Positions 7,635-16,064 of a DNA stretch of 32,590 nt are shown here, one piece after another. A model generated the notes under the pieces. The model ran no database searches. It saw nothing but the letters and a program-made list of their open reading frames with translations, and had not been told where the DNA came from. The position numbers and the translations under genes were made by a program. Numbering within the stretch: the first letter of the stretch is position 1; each line of letters begins with the position of its first letter. Source of the DNA: Bacillota bacterium (GTDB taxonomy: Bacteria; Bacillota; Clostridia; Christensenellales; Aristaeellaceae); the NCBI GenBank assembly GCA_023425025.1, contig JAFADG010000042.1, positions 1 to 32,590 on the forward strand. Reading direction: 5' to 3'.

Positions 7635-10600
7635 TTATGCCTCCAGGAGCGAAACCACTTTTTCCAGCAGCTTCACGCCAAGCGGCAGCATCTGCTCCAC
7701 ATCCAGCTTGTTGTCCTTTAACAGGAGCGCAGGCGTTTTGGCTGCGGAAAGGATCAGCCGCTTGTCCGTTTGCGCCAGGGCTTCGATCAGCTTAAGGGGG
7801 TCCGGTACATATCTCTCATCCAGCCGCATGGTCAGGGTGAAGGCCTTGTGCGCCACGTGGATGATGCCCAGCCTGCGGCACAGGGATTTCAAATGGGCGA
7901 TATCCAGCAGGTTGTTGACGGCTTCCGGCGCGTCGCCGAAGCGGTCCACCAGCTCTTCCTCGATATCCTCCCGGCCGGCGCGGTCCTCCAAGAGGGAAAT
8001 GCGCTTGTAGATCTCCATCCGCTGCCGCTCGTCCGGCACGTAGTCCGCCGGCAGGAAGGCGTTCACCTTCAATTCAATTCGGGTATCCAGATCGGTCGGC
8101 GCGGTCTGGTCACCCCGCACCTCGCGAATGGTTTCCTCAATCAGCTTGCAGTACATGTCATAGCCGACCGTGCTCAAATGGCCGTGCTGCTCCGGGCCCA
8201 ATATGTTGCCGGCGCCCCTGATTTCCAGGTCCCGCATGGCGATGCGGAAGCCCGCGCCAAACTCGGTGAATTCGCGGATGGCCGCCAGCCGCTTTTGCGC
8301 CGTTTCGCTGACCATACGGTCAGGCCTGACCGTAAAGTAGGCGTAGGCCTGCCGGTTGCTGCGCCCCACTCTGCCCCGCAGCTGATACAACTGCGACAGG
8401 CCGAAGCGGTCCGCGTCAAACACGATCAGGGTGTTGGCCGTGGGGATATCCAGCCCGCTTTCGATGATGGTGGTGCACAGCAGCACGTCATAGGTGCCGT
8501 CATAAAAGTCCATCATCACATCTTCCAGGGCATTTTCCTTCATCTGCCCATGGGCGATGGCAATGCGGGCCTCCGGCACCAGCTGCTTTAAGCGCGCGTA
8601 GAACTGCTCGATGGAGCGGACCCGATTGTACAAGAAATACACCTGGCCGCCGCGGGAGAGTTCCCGCAGGATGGCGTCCCGGATCAGGCCGTCCGCGTAC
8701 TCCAGCACATGGGTCTGCACCGGAAAGCGCTCCTCCGGCGGCGTTTCCAATATGCTCATATCGCGAATGCCCACCATGGACATGTGCAGCGTCCTGGGGA
8801 TGGGTGTGGCGGACAGGGTCAGCACATCCACCGTGTTTTTCATGTTTTTGATGATTTCCTTGTGGGCCACGCCAAAGCGCTGCTCCTCATCCACAATCAA
8901 AAGCCCCAGGTCGCGGAAAACCACATCTTTGTTCAGCAGCCTGTGGGTGCCCACAATGATATCAACCTTGCCCTCTTTTAAGTTGCCCAGCACTTCCTTT
9001 TGCTCCTTGGGCGGGCGGAAGCGGCTCAACACATCGCCGTTGACCGGGAAGCCGGCAAAGCGCTTTTGGATGGTATTGTAATGCTGCTGGGCCAGGATGG
9101 TCGTGGGCGCCAGCAGCGCCACCTGCTTGTTGTCCATAACCGCCTTGAAGGCGGCCCGCAGCGCGACCTCCGTTTTGCCGTAGCCCACGTCGCCGCACAG
9201 GAGCCGGTCCATGTTGATGGCGGATTCCATATCCCTGGTGATGTCCGATATGCTTTGCTGCTGGTCGGGCGTCAGCTCGTAGGGGAAGTTATCCTCAAAC
9301 TGCCTGTGCCAGATGGTATCCTTGGCAAAGGCATAGCCCTTTTGCGCCTGGCGCTTGCCGTAGAGCTTCAAAAGATCGAAGGCCATGGCCTTGATGCCAG
9401 CCTTGACTTTTGCCTTTTGCCGCTGCCACTCCCCGCCCCCCAGCTTGTTCAGCTTGGGCGGCTGGCCCTGACCACCGATAAAGCGCTGCACCCTGTCCAA
9501 TTGGTCGGTGGGCACGTACAATTTGTCGCTGCCCTGGTACTGTATGAACAGGTAATCCCGGAACGTGCCCTCGCTCTGTATACGTATGGTGCCCTGATAG
9601 ATGCCCACACCGTGGGTCTCGTGCACCACATAGTCGCCCACATTCAGGTCAGTAAACGCGGCGATGCGTTCGCCCGTATTGCGGCGGGTGCGCGCCTTGC
9701 GGTAGCCCGCGCCGTAGATGTCGCTGTCCGAGATCAGCGCCAGCTTTGCCTCCGGCCACACAAAGCCCTTGGAGAGCGTAAGCGGCAGCAGCATCACCTC
9801 GCCGATGATCAGGTTGTTGCTCAGCGTTTCGGTGAACAGGCTGGGCACTTCCATTTCCGAAAGGGCCTTTTCCAGGCGCTTGCCCCTGGCCGTACCGCCG
9901 GTGAGCAGCGCGACACAATACCCTTCCGCCTTCCATTTCAGGCAATCGTCGGCCAGGGCGCGGATGTTGGACTGGTAGGCGTGGGCGTTGACGCCGTCAA
10001 GCTCCACCAGCACATCGGGTTTAAAGGACCCCATGCCCCGCAAAAAGTCGGACATGGTGACGAGGGTGCGGCCTTTTACGCTTTCCTGCACTTGCTCATA
10101 ATCGTACAAGAGCCCGGCCTGGGCGGCCACCGCCTCGCCGCGCTCCAGGGCGGTTTTGAAATCCTCCACAAAGCGCAAGGTCCGGCCCTTGATCCGCTCC
10201 TGCAATTGATCCGGCTGATCGACCAGGATAATGGCCTCCGGCAGCCAGGAAATCAGGGATACCGTATCCGGGCAAAGCACATTCACCCAGCTTTGCATCC
10301 TGCGGAAGGGGTAACCGCTTTCCAGCCGGTCGGCGTCATCGTGGCTCTGGGCCGTCAGACGTTCCAGCGCACTGCCGGGTTGGGGGGCCGCGGGGGTTTT
10401 CTGGTCCGGCAGGCGGTTTTCAAAAAAGGATGGGAGGTCGTCCTCCGCATCCTCGGGCAGGGGCGGCAGGTCCTTGAACAAAAGGGTAGCTTCCGCCTGC
10501 TCACGCGCGCGCTGCTGCAAGGAGCCGCGCATACGCATGGCAGCAGCTTTTGTGTCGATGCCTTCCACCAATATTTCCGCGGCCGGCGGCAGAATGGCTT

Positions 10601-11252
10601 CCTTTAATTTCAGCATGCTCCGCTGGGTCATGCAGTCAAAGGTGCGTACAGAATCCACCTCGTCGTCGAAAAACTCCATGCGCAACGCGTTGGGCTCGCT
10701 GGGCGGGTACACGTCCACAATTGCGCCGCGCAGCGCGCACTGACCCTTGCCCTCCACCATGCTGACACGCTCGTATCCGTTTTTGACCAGCTTTTCAACC
10801 AGCGCCTGGGGGTCGTGCCGGTCGCCGGGAGCCAGGTGGATGGTAGCGTCGCGAAAGAATTCCGGCGCCATGAGCCGGTTCATCAGCGCTTCGCCGGAGG
10901 TGCAGAGCACGGCCAACTCGCCGCCGAGCAGCCTGTGCAGCGTTTCCAGCCGCCGCCAGGTGCTCTCATGGCTGGACGCGCCGCGGCCAAACTCCAGTTC
11001 CTGTGCCGGCAGCGAGGCACAGCGCCCCTCCAGCAGCTGGGCAATATCCTCCGCCGCGCGGGAGGCGGCAAGCTCGCCGGTCATCACCAGCAATACCTGC
11101 CGGCCCGTGGCAAAGTGGAGCGCGGAAGCCAAATAGGCCCGCTGCCCCTCCGACAGGCCATATACGGAAACAACGCGCTCCTTCTTTACGCCGTCCAGCA
11201 GCTTATGGAAAGATTCGCTCCCCTTGAGCACCGAGAAAAATGCCTGCTTCAT
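7635..11252 (-). CDS. mfd: Transcription-repair coupling factor
   Basis: 1205 residues, close to the usual length. An ATP-driven translocase that removes RNA polymerase stalled at DNA lesions and recruits UvrA. Domains in order: N-terminal UvrB-homology region; RNA-polymerase interaction domain around residues 535-590 (DYVVHETHGVGIYQG, GSDKLYVPTDQLD); superfamily 2 helicase core with Walker A GDVGYGKTEVALRAA near 687 and the box II DEEQRFGV near 787; helicase C motifs including TIIESGLDIP and QLRGRVGRS; and a C-terminal TRCF domain. The start MKQAFFSVLKG follows a weak AAGGG. It lies 58 bases after pth, in the conserved Firmicute order pth-mfd. No terminator is evident at its 3' end before the hydrolase gene. 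Confidence 0.97.
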   Translation of the reverse strand: MKQAFFSVLKGSESFHKLLDGVKKERVVSVYGLSEGQRAYLASALHFATGRQVLLVMTGELAASRAAEDIAQLLEGRCASLPAQELEFGRGASSHESTWRRLETLHRLLGGELAVLCTSGEALMNRLMAPEFFRDATIHLAPGDRHDPQALVEKLVKNGYERVSMVEGKGQCALRGAIVDVYPPSEPNALRMEFFDDEVDSVRTFDCMTQRSMLKLKEAILPPAAEILVEGIDTKAAAMRMRGSLQQRAREQAEATLLFKDLPPLPEDAEDDLPSFFENRLPDQKTPAAPQPGSALERLTAQSHDDADRLESGYPFRRMQSWVNVLCPDTVSLISWLPEAIILVDQPDQLQERIKGRTLRFVEDFKTALERGEAVAAQAGLLYDYEQVQESVKGRTLVTMSDFLRGMGSFKPDVLVELDGVNAHAYQSNIRALADDCLKWKAEGYCVALLTGGTARGKRLEKALSEMEVPSLFTETLSNNLIIGEVMLLPLTLSKGFVWPEAKLALISDSDIYGAGYRKARTRRNTGERIAAFTDLNVGDYVVHETHGVGIYQGTIRIQSEGTFRDYLFIQYQGSDKLYVPTDQLDRVQRFIGGQGQPPKLNKLGGGEWQRQKAKVKAGIKAMAFDLLKLYGKRQAQKGYAFAKDTIWHRQFEDNFPYELTPDQQQSISDITRDMESAINMDRLLCGDVGYGKTEVALRAAFKAVMDNKQVALLAPTTILAQQHYNTIQKRFAGFPVNGDVLSRFRPPKEQKEVLGNLKEGKVDIIVGTHRLLNKDVVFRDLGLLIVDEEQRFGVAHKEIIKNMKNTVDVLTLSATPIPRTLHMSMVGIRDMSILETPPEERFPVQTHVLEYADGLIRDAILRELSRGGQVYFLYNRVRSIEQFYARLKQLVPEARIAIAHGQMKENALEDVMMDFYDGTYDVLLCTTIIESGLDIPTANTLIVFDADRFGLSQLYQLRGRVGRSNRQAYAYFTVRPDRMVSETAQKRLAAIREFTEFGAGFRIAMRDLEIRGAGNILGPEQHGHLSTVGYDMYCKLIEETIREVRGDQTAPTDLDTRIELKVNAFLPADYVPDERQRMEIYKRISLLEDRAGREDIEEELVDRFGDAPEAVNNLLDIAHLKSLCRRLGIIHVAHKAFTLTMRLDERYVPDPLKLIEALAQTDKRLILSAAKTPALLLKDNKLDVEQMLPLGVKLLEKVVSLLEA

Positions 11253-11310
11253 CGTTGTGCTGCCCTTCGTAAAAATCGTGCCGGCAAATGTTTTCGCCCA
11301 TGCTGATACA

Positions 11311-11877
11311 TCACTTTGTGTTGAACCTGCGCATGGCGGCTTCCGTGCCTTCCTTCACCCATGCAAGCGCCGCGTCGGCGGCGGTCATATAGGCGTCAAA
11401 GGCCGCTTTGCGCTCCTCGGGGGTTGCGTAGCGGGACAGCACCCAGTCCGCCAGCTCCCAGCCCTCCGGCCTGTCGCCGATTCCCACCCGAATACGCGGA
11501 AAATCCTCAGTGCCCAGCATCCCGATAATGGAGCGCATGCCGTTGTGGGTGCCCGGTCCGCCGTTGGGCCTTATGCGCAGCTTGCCGGGGGGCAGGTCAA
11601 CATCGTCATAAATGACCACCATGTTCTGCGGCGGCACCTTGTACCAGTGCAAAAGCTCCTGCACGCTGTCACCGCTCAAGTTCATAAACGTTTGGGGCCT
11701 GCATAGGGCGATGCGCTCGCCCTCATAGCTTCCCTCACCGATGGTAGCCTTGCATTTTAGCTTAGTGATAGGGATATTTAATTTCTGACTGATGATTTCC
11801 AGTACGTCAAAGCCCACATTGTGCCGGGTATGTTCATACTTGGCCCCGGGGTTGCCAAGGCCCACGATCAAATGCAT
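11311..11877 (-). CDS. pth: Peptidyl-tRNA hydrolase
   Basis: 188 residues. Releases peptides from peptidyl-tRNAs dropped by ribosomes. It starts MHLIVGLGNPGAKYEHTRHN with Asn9 and catalytic His19. Further family blocks are PQTFMNLSGDSVQ, VIYDDVDLPPGKLRIR and GGPGTHNGMRSI. The start is set by GGAGGAAGCGTACC before the ATG; 21 further in-frame codons upstream lack a ribosome binding site. It lies 81 bases after glmU, with a hairpin but no U-tract in the gap, so transcription probably continues from glmU. Confidence 0.97.
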   Translation of the reverse strand: MHLIVGLGNPGAKYEHTRHNVGFDVLEIISQKLNIPITKLKCKATIGEGSYEGERIALCRPQTFMNLSGDSVQELLHWYKVPPQNMVVIYDDVDLPPGKLRIRPNGGPGTHNGMRSIIGMLGTEDFPRIRVGIGDRPEGWELADWVLSRYATPEERKAAFDAYMTAADAALAWVKEGTEAAMRRFNTK

Positions 11878-11958
11878 GGTACGCTTCCTCCAAAAACGCC
11901 TTTTCGAGAAAACAGCGCGTAGGGCCGTTTTCCCGATCATGCGGTTGTCCTGTGTGAA

Positions 11959-13224
11959 TTAAAGCTTGCCGGCCTCCCTGCGCTTTTGCACCCAGCCTTC
12001 CTTAACGGCGCCCTTGGCGCGGGCCACATACAGCGCGCCTTCCGGCACATCCTCGGTGACGGTGGAACCGGCGGCCACATACGCCTCCCTGCCCACGTGC
12101 ACCGGGGAAACCAGGTTCACGTTACAGCCTACAAATGCGTCGTCATCCACTTTGGCCCGGTACTTGTTCTTGCCGTCGTAGTTGGAAAACACCACGCCGC
12201 AGCCCAGGTTGATGTTTTTACCCAGGTCGCCGTCGCCCACATAGCTAAGGTGCGAGATCTTGGTTTCATCGCCGATGCTGCTGTTCTTGACCTCCACAAA
12301 ATCGCCGATGCGGCAATGGCTGCCGATCACCGTATCCGGTCTCAGGTACGCAAAGGGGCCGACGGTGGTAAAAGAGCCTACCTTGCACTGCAAAAGCACG
12401 CTGTTTTCCACGGTGACATCATCCGCAAGCTCAGCCGCGCTCAGGCGGCAGTTGGGGAAAAGGGTGCAGCGGGCGCCGACCTTGCTGCCCTTTTGCAGAT
12501 GGCAGCCGGGGTAGATCACCGTATCCTGCCCGATGACGACATCGGCATCGATGCAGGTTGCGCCAGGCGTCAAAATGGTCACGCCCTGGGACATGTGAAA
12601 GGCATTGATCCTCTCCTGCAGGCAGGCGAAGGCGTTGGCAAAATCCAGCCTGGTGCGCACGGAAATCAGCTCCGGCCCATCGGCAGCCACCGGCGCAATA
12701 GGGATCCCGCTTTCCGAGATCGCGGTCAGCGCGTCAAGCGGCGTGAAGCCTTCCCCCTCCCAGGCAGACAGTACCTCCTCCAGCGCCGCAGCGTCAAAGC
12801 AGTACGCGGTACCGCCGATGCGAAGGCCCGGCTCCTGCTCCAGATCCTCCCCCTGCCATTGCAGGTAGGAGGCCTTTGTGTCGCCCTCCACCGCCGCCAA
12901 AAGAAATTTCAGCGTTTCCGTTTGCAGGCAGGGCATATCCCCCTGCACGGCCAACACCTTGTTATATTTGTGCAAAGAAACGACCGCCGGTAAAAAACCC
13001 TCGGCAAATTCCCTGTCCAGGCCGTATATCTCTTGCGTCTGCTCCGCATCGCCCTGCTGTAAAACGGCAACGCAATTTCCCTCCGCAGCCGCTTCCAACA
13101 CTTTCAACGCATAGCGAAAAACCGGCTTGCCCAGCAGCGGATGGACAGCCAGCGGCCTTTGTGCATCTTCGTTCTCATTTTGCTCCGGCAGCATCAATAT
13201 CGGCAAAACACCTGCCACAAACAT
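11959..13224 (-). CDS. glmU: GlmU-like protein: intact acetyltransferase half, degenerate uridylyltransferase half
   Basis: 421 residues against about 450-460 for bifunctional GlmU. The C-terminal left-handed beta helix is well kept: GPFAYLRPDTVIGSHCRIG, FVEVKNSSIG, the catalytic-His block ISHLSYVGDGDLG (His near 324), VVFSNYDGKNK and AAGSTVTEDVP. This half should acetylate glucosamine-1-phosphate. The N-terminal half is aberrant. The nucleotide loop LAAGxGTRMxSxxPK is missing (the start reads MFVAGVLPILMLPEQNENED), no QLGTGHA motif is found, and the metal-binding Asn of GVNxR is replaced (ISVRTR). LLGKPVF, VQGDMPCL and a few landmarks remain. Start uncertain: GTG 13227, ATG 13224 or GTG 13218 all follow GAGGGG, the last with the best spacing. 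It sits between purR and pth as in Bacillus, where prs normally follows. Confidence 0.88.
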   Translation of the reverse strand: MFVAGVLPILMLPEQNENEDAQRPLAVHPLLGKPVFRYALKVLEAAAEGNCVAVLQQGDAEQTQEIYGLDREFAEGFLPAVVSLHKYNKVLAVQGDMPCLQTETLKFLLAAVEGDTKASYLQWQGEDLEQEPGLRIGGTAYCFDAAALEEVLSAWEGEGFTPLDALTAISESGIPIAPVAADGPELISVRTRLDFANAFACLQERINAFHMSQGVTILTPGATCIDADVVIGQDTVIYPGCHLQKGSKVGARCTLFPNCRLSAAELADDVTVENSVLLQCKVGSFTTVGPFAYLRPDTVIGSHCRIGDFVEVKNSSIGDETKISHLSYVGDGDLGKNINLGCGVVFSNYDGKNKYRAKVDDDAFVGCNVNLVSPVHVGREAYVAAGSTVTEDVPEGALYVARAKGAVKEGWVQKRREAGKL

Positions 13225-13258
13225 CACCCCTCGTTTATCCTACGCAACGAAGCAAAAC

Positions 13259-14080
13259 CTATTCGTACAGCCAGTCGGCGGGACGCACCTGGGCTGTGTT
13301 TTCCTCATCGGCCATCTCTTCCAGGATCATCAGCGCCCGTTCGCCGCTGATGCGCTTTTTCTGCGGGCTGGCCGTGGCCATGACGAACGCCATGCCGACC
13401 ACCGTCACGTTGAACTCGTACATCAAATCGACCATGCCTTTGGCGGTGCCGCCGCCCTTCAAGAAATCGTCCACGATAAGCGCCCGCTGGTTTTCCTTGA
13501 CCGCCCGGCGGGACAGCGACATGGTCTCGATCCGGCCGGAGGAGCCGGACACGTAATTGATATTCACCGCGGAGCCTTCATACACCTTGCTGGAACGCCT
13601 GGCGATGACCAGCGGCACACCCAGGGCTTCGGCCGTCGCCAACGCCACCGGGATGCCCTTGGTTTCCATGGTAAGCACGAAATCCGGCTCTTCCGAGTAG
13701 TATTTCCCGGCCAGGATCATGCCCATTTTCCTTACCACATCCGGCATGGACAGAATATCGGAAAAGTAAAGGAAGCCGCCCGGGAGCACACGCTCCTTGC
13801 GGCTTAATTGCTCACACAGCTCTTTGATGCAGTCCAGCGCCTGCGCCTTTTCCATGGTGGGACGGTAGCGCACGCCGCCCGCGGCGCCGGTGACCGTATC
13901 CAATTCACCCAGGCCAAAGGTTTTCACCACAGAACGGAGGATGTCAATATCCTCGCTCATGGTGGACTTGGCCGTGCCGAACAGATCGCAAAAATGGGAA
14001 AGCGTATAAATCCTGTTCGGAGAATCAGCCAGTATTTTGGTCATGGCAGCCATCCGCTCGTTCCTACGTATCCGGTCCAT
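13259..14080 (-). CDS. purR: Purine operon repressor PurR (Bacillus type)
   Basis: 273 residues. A DNA-binding repressor of purine synthesis genes whose binding is relieved by PRPP. It has an N-terminal winged helix (RNERMAAMTKILADSPNRIY, FCDLFGTAKSTMSEDIDILR) and a C-terminal phosphoribosyltransferase-fold domain with ETKGIPVALATAEALG and the PRPP loop ALIVDDFLKGGGTAKG near residues 197-214. This architecture separates it from the LacI-type PurR of enterics. Start after GGGAGTGTTCTGCCC. It is the first gene of purR-glmU-pth-mfd. A consensus PurR box and a sigma-A promoter lie directly upstream, so it is probably autoregulated. Confidence 0.96.
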   Translation of the reverse strand: MDRIRRNERMAAMTKILADSPNRIYTLSHFCDLFGTAKSTMSEDIDILRSVVKTFGLGELDTVTGAAGGVRYRPTMEKAQALDCIKELCEQLSRKERVLPGGFLYFSDILSMPDVVRKMGMILAGKYYSEEPDFVLTMETKGIPVALATAEALGVPLVIARRSSKVYEGSAVNINYVSGSSGRIETMSLSRRAVKENQRALIVDDFLKGGGTAKGMVDLMYEFNVTVVGMAFVMATASPQKKRISGERALMILEEMADEENTAQVRPADWLYE

Positions 14081-14122
14081 GGGCAGAACACTCCCGCACT
14101 GAATTTTCCAGGCACTTCATGG

Positions 14123-14152
14123 ATTATATCACACAGAGGCGAATATTGCCAA
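14123..14152 (-). promoter_or_regulatory. Sigma-A promoter of purR
   Basis: On the minus strand TTGGCA (14152-14147) and a perfect TATAAT (14128-14123) are separated by 18 bases, about 43 bases before the purR start codon. The -35 overlaps the weaker half of a candidate PurR operator. Confidence 0.75.
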
Positions 14153-14179
14153 TGTTTTTTCAGCCGATTGTTCGGTTTT
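14135..14179 (-). promoter_or_regulatory. PurBox pair: candidate PurR operator upstream of purR
   Basis: On the minus strand 14179-14167 reads AAAACCGAACAAT, a full match to the known Gram-positive PurBox consensus AWWWCCGAACWWT. A poorer inverted copy, AATATTCGCCTCT (14147-14135, about 9 of 13 positions), lies 19 bases further on, overlapping the promoter. Known Bacillus operators use two inverted PurBoxes about 16-17 bases apart, so the spacing here is slightly long. Autoregulation is inferred. Confidence 0.65.
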
Positions 14180-14183
14180 TTCG

Positions 14184-14220
14184 AAAAGCATCCGCAGGCA
14201 AAAGGCCGACAGATGCTTTT
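14184..14220 (-). terminator. Hairpin terminator after era
   Basis: AAAAGCATC (14184-14192) pairs with GATGCTTTT (14212-14220), extended inside by GGC/GCC pairing. It lies just beyond the era stop and before the purR promoter. The T residues are part of the stem, so strength is uncertain and it may be bidirectional. Confidence 0.6.
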
Positions 14221-14238
14221 CAAAAATCCTATAACGTA

Positions 14239-15135
14239 TTACGTCCGCTCGTAACCCAGGGTCTTCAAATCGTCCATCCGGTTGCGCCAGCCGGGCCGCA
14301 CCTTCACCCACAGCTTCAAATTCACATGCATGCCCAGCAGCTGCTCGATATCCATACGGGCCTCCTGGCCGATGCGCTGGAGCATGGAGCCGTGGCGGCC
14401 GATGATAATGCCCTTGTGGGCGTCCCGCTCGCAGTAGATGGTGGCATGAATTTCCATAAAGCTGTCGTTCATTTTGTTCATGGCCATCATTTCCACGCCG
14501 ATGCCGTGGGGCACTTCCTCTTTCAAATGCAAAAGCGCCTTTTCCCGTATCAGCTCTCCGCAGATCAGCCGCTCCGGCTGGTCGGTCATCATATCGTCGG
14601 GGAAATATTTCGGCCCCTCCTTCAGGTAGCCCACCAGCATCTTTTTCAGCTCTTCCAGCCCGTCGCCGGTCTTGGCGCTGATGGGGATGATGGCGTCATA
14701 CCTCGCCTGTGCAAAGGAGGCGATGGTGGCCAGCAGGTTTTCCTTGGGGAGAAGGTCGATTTTGTTGAGCACCAGCACCTTGGGCACCTTTTTCTCCTGA
14801 AAGGACGCAACGATGTTTCTGTCCTGGGGGCCCACCGCCGTGGCGTCCACCAACACCAGCAGCACATCCATGCCGTCCATGGCTTCCTTCACCGACTGGA
14901 TCATATATTCGCCAAGCTTGGTGCGGGGCGTGTGCAGGCCGGGCGTATCCAGGAAAACGATCTGCCAATCCTCCTTGGTCATAACGCCCATGATGCGGTT
15001 GCGCGTCGTTTGGGGACGGCTGGATACGATGGCGACCTTTTCGCCCACAAAGGCGTTCATCAGCGTTGACTTGCCCACGTTGGGCCGGCCGACAATGGCC
15101 ACAAAGCCGGAACGGAACGGTGTGTTTTTCTCCAT
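14239..15135 (-). CDS. era: GTPase Era, 30S ribosome assembly factor
   Basis: 298 residues, normal length. Binds 16S rRNA near the 3' end and assists small-subunit maturation. GTPase motifs: G1 GRPNVGKST (residues 16-24), switch region SSRPQTTRNRI, G3 DTPGLH, G4 NKID. The C-terminal KH RNA-binding domain includes IIGRHGSMLQRIGQEARMDIE followed by LKLWVKVRPGWRNR. It is the last gene of the yqfC-yqfD-phoH-pgpH-ybeY/cdd-era cluster, 15 bases after the fusion gene, and closed by a hairpin. Being next to YbeY, another 16S rRNA maturation factor, is typical of Firmicutes. Confidence 0.97.
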   Translation of the reverse strand: MEKNTPFRSGFVAIVGRPNVGKSTLMNAFVGEKVAIVSSRPQTTRNRIMGVMTKEDWQIVFLDTPGLHTPRTKLGEYMIQSVKEAMDGMDVLLVLVDATAVGPQDRNIVASFQEKKVPKVLVLNKIDLLPKENLLATIASFAQARYDAIIPISAKTGDGLEELKKMLVGYLKEGPKYFPDDMMTDQPERLICGELIREKALLHLKEEVPHGIGVEMMAMNKMNDSFMEIHATIYCERDAHKGIIIGRHGSMLQRIGQEARMDIEQLLGMHVNLKLWVKVRPGWRNRMDDLKTLGYERT

Positions 15136-15150
15136 GAGAATGCAATCTCC

Positions 15151-16062
15151 TTATTCTTTCTCCGCGGGCAGATCCTTGGGGCCAAAGCCATGGGGCAAAA
15201 GCTCCTTCAGCGTGGCGGAGGCCGTTTTTCCGTCCTCCCAGGTGACCAGTATGCGTATGTCCGGCGCAAACTCGTTGAGCACCTGGCGGCAGGCCCCGCA
15301 GGGCCACGGCGCGGCGCTCCTGGCGGCGATGGCGATGGCGGTAAACTCCTTCGCCCCTTCTGTGATGGCGGTAAACAGAGCCGTCCGTTCGGCACAGTTG
15401 GTCAGGCCAAAAGAGGCGTTTTCCACATTGCAGCCCTGGAACACCCTGCCATCGGCGCATAAAACGCATGCGCCTACCTGAAATTTGGAATACGGCGCAT
15501 AGGAGCGCTCCATGGCGCTTCTGGCCAAGGCGAGCAGCGCCTCGTCGGATACCGGTTCTCGTTTATCCTCGCGGTCAAGCCCTATCCTATCCAACGCTTT
15601 TTCCTCCATGGCGCGCATGACCGCGCGCTCTTCCTCTGTTACATGGTCATACCCCATCAGGTGGCAAATGCCGTGCACCAGCAGATAGGCGGCTTCCCGC
15701 TCCCGGGAATGGCCGTACTCCTGTGCCTGGGCGATAATATGGTCCACGGAAATGATCACATCTCCCAGCATGCATATGCCAAGGTCGCTGTCGTATTCCC
15801 GCCGGACCCGCTGCACCGATGTTCCCGCCGTTCTGCCCGGCTTGTAGTTGACGGTGGGAAAGGACAATACGTCCGTCGCCCTGTCGATGTTCCTGGTTTG
15901 GCGGTTGATTTCCCGGATCTCCTGATCATCGGTCATCGTGACGCAAACGCCGCAGGGGAAAAATACCCCCTCGGCCATCAGGCAGCAATCGGCCGCAAGC
16001 TGCATCAGCGTAAGCCATTGTCCGGGTATGCCGGGCACTTGCATATTCCAATACAGAAGCAA
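15151..16062 (-). CDS. ybeY-cdd: YbeY endoribonuclease - cytidine deaminase fusion
   Basis: One uninterrupted 303-residue frame joins two enzymes. Residues 1 to about 165 are YbeY, a zinc endoribonuclease for 16S rRNA 3' maturation and rRNA quality control, with TDVLSFP and the metal site HGICHLMGYDH (about 127-138). Residues about 172-303 are a homotetrameric-type cytidine deaminase: ARSAMERSYAPYSKFQVGA, CNVENASFGLTNCAERTA with the Cys/Glu active site (about 210-227), and PCGACRQVLNEFAPD with two zinc Cys (about 254-260). The linker is short (LDREDKREPVSDEA). In many Firmicutes ybeY, dgkA, cdd and era are separate neighbours; here dgkA is absent and the flanking two are fused. The gene starts two bases after the pgpH stop, so it is probably translationally coupled. 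Confidence 0.93.
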   Translation of the reverse strand: MLLYWNMQVPGIPGQWLTLMQLAADCCLMAEGVFFPCGVCVTMTDDQEIREINRQTRNIDRATDVLSFPTVNYKPGRTAGTSVQRVRREYDSDLGICMLGDVIISVDHIIAQAQEYGHSREREAAYLLVHGICHLMGYDHVTEEERAVMRAMEEKALDRIGLDREDKREPVSDEALLALARSAMERSYAPYSKFQVGACVLCADGRVFQGCNVENASFGLTNCAERTALFTAITEGAKEFTAIAIAARSAAPWPCGACRQVLNEFAPDIRILVTWEDGKTASATLKELLPHGFGPKDLPAEKE

Positions 16063-16064
16063 AA

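Noticed and set aside
9000..10607. A very long open frame on the plus strand opposite mfd
   Set aside because: It is antisense to an unmistakable mfd, has low-complexity His/Gln/Leu-rich translation without family motifs, and no ribosome binding site; it is a by-product of GC-rich codon use.
11886..11935. Hairpin GAAAACGGC / GCTGTTTTC between glmU and pth
   Set aside because: The stem is fair on the minus strand but no U-run follows, so it was not called a terminator; it may be an incidental or processing hairpin.
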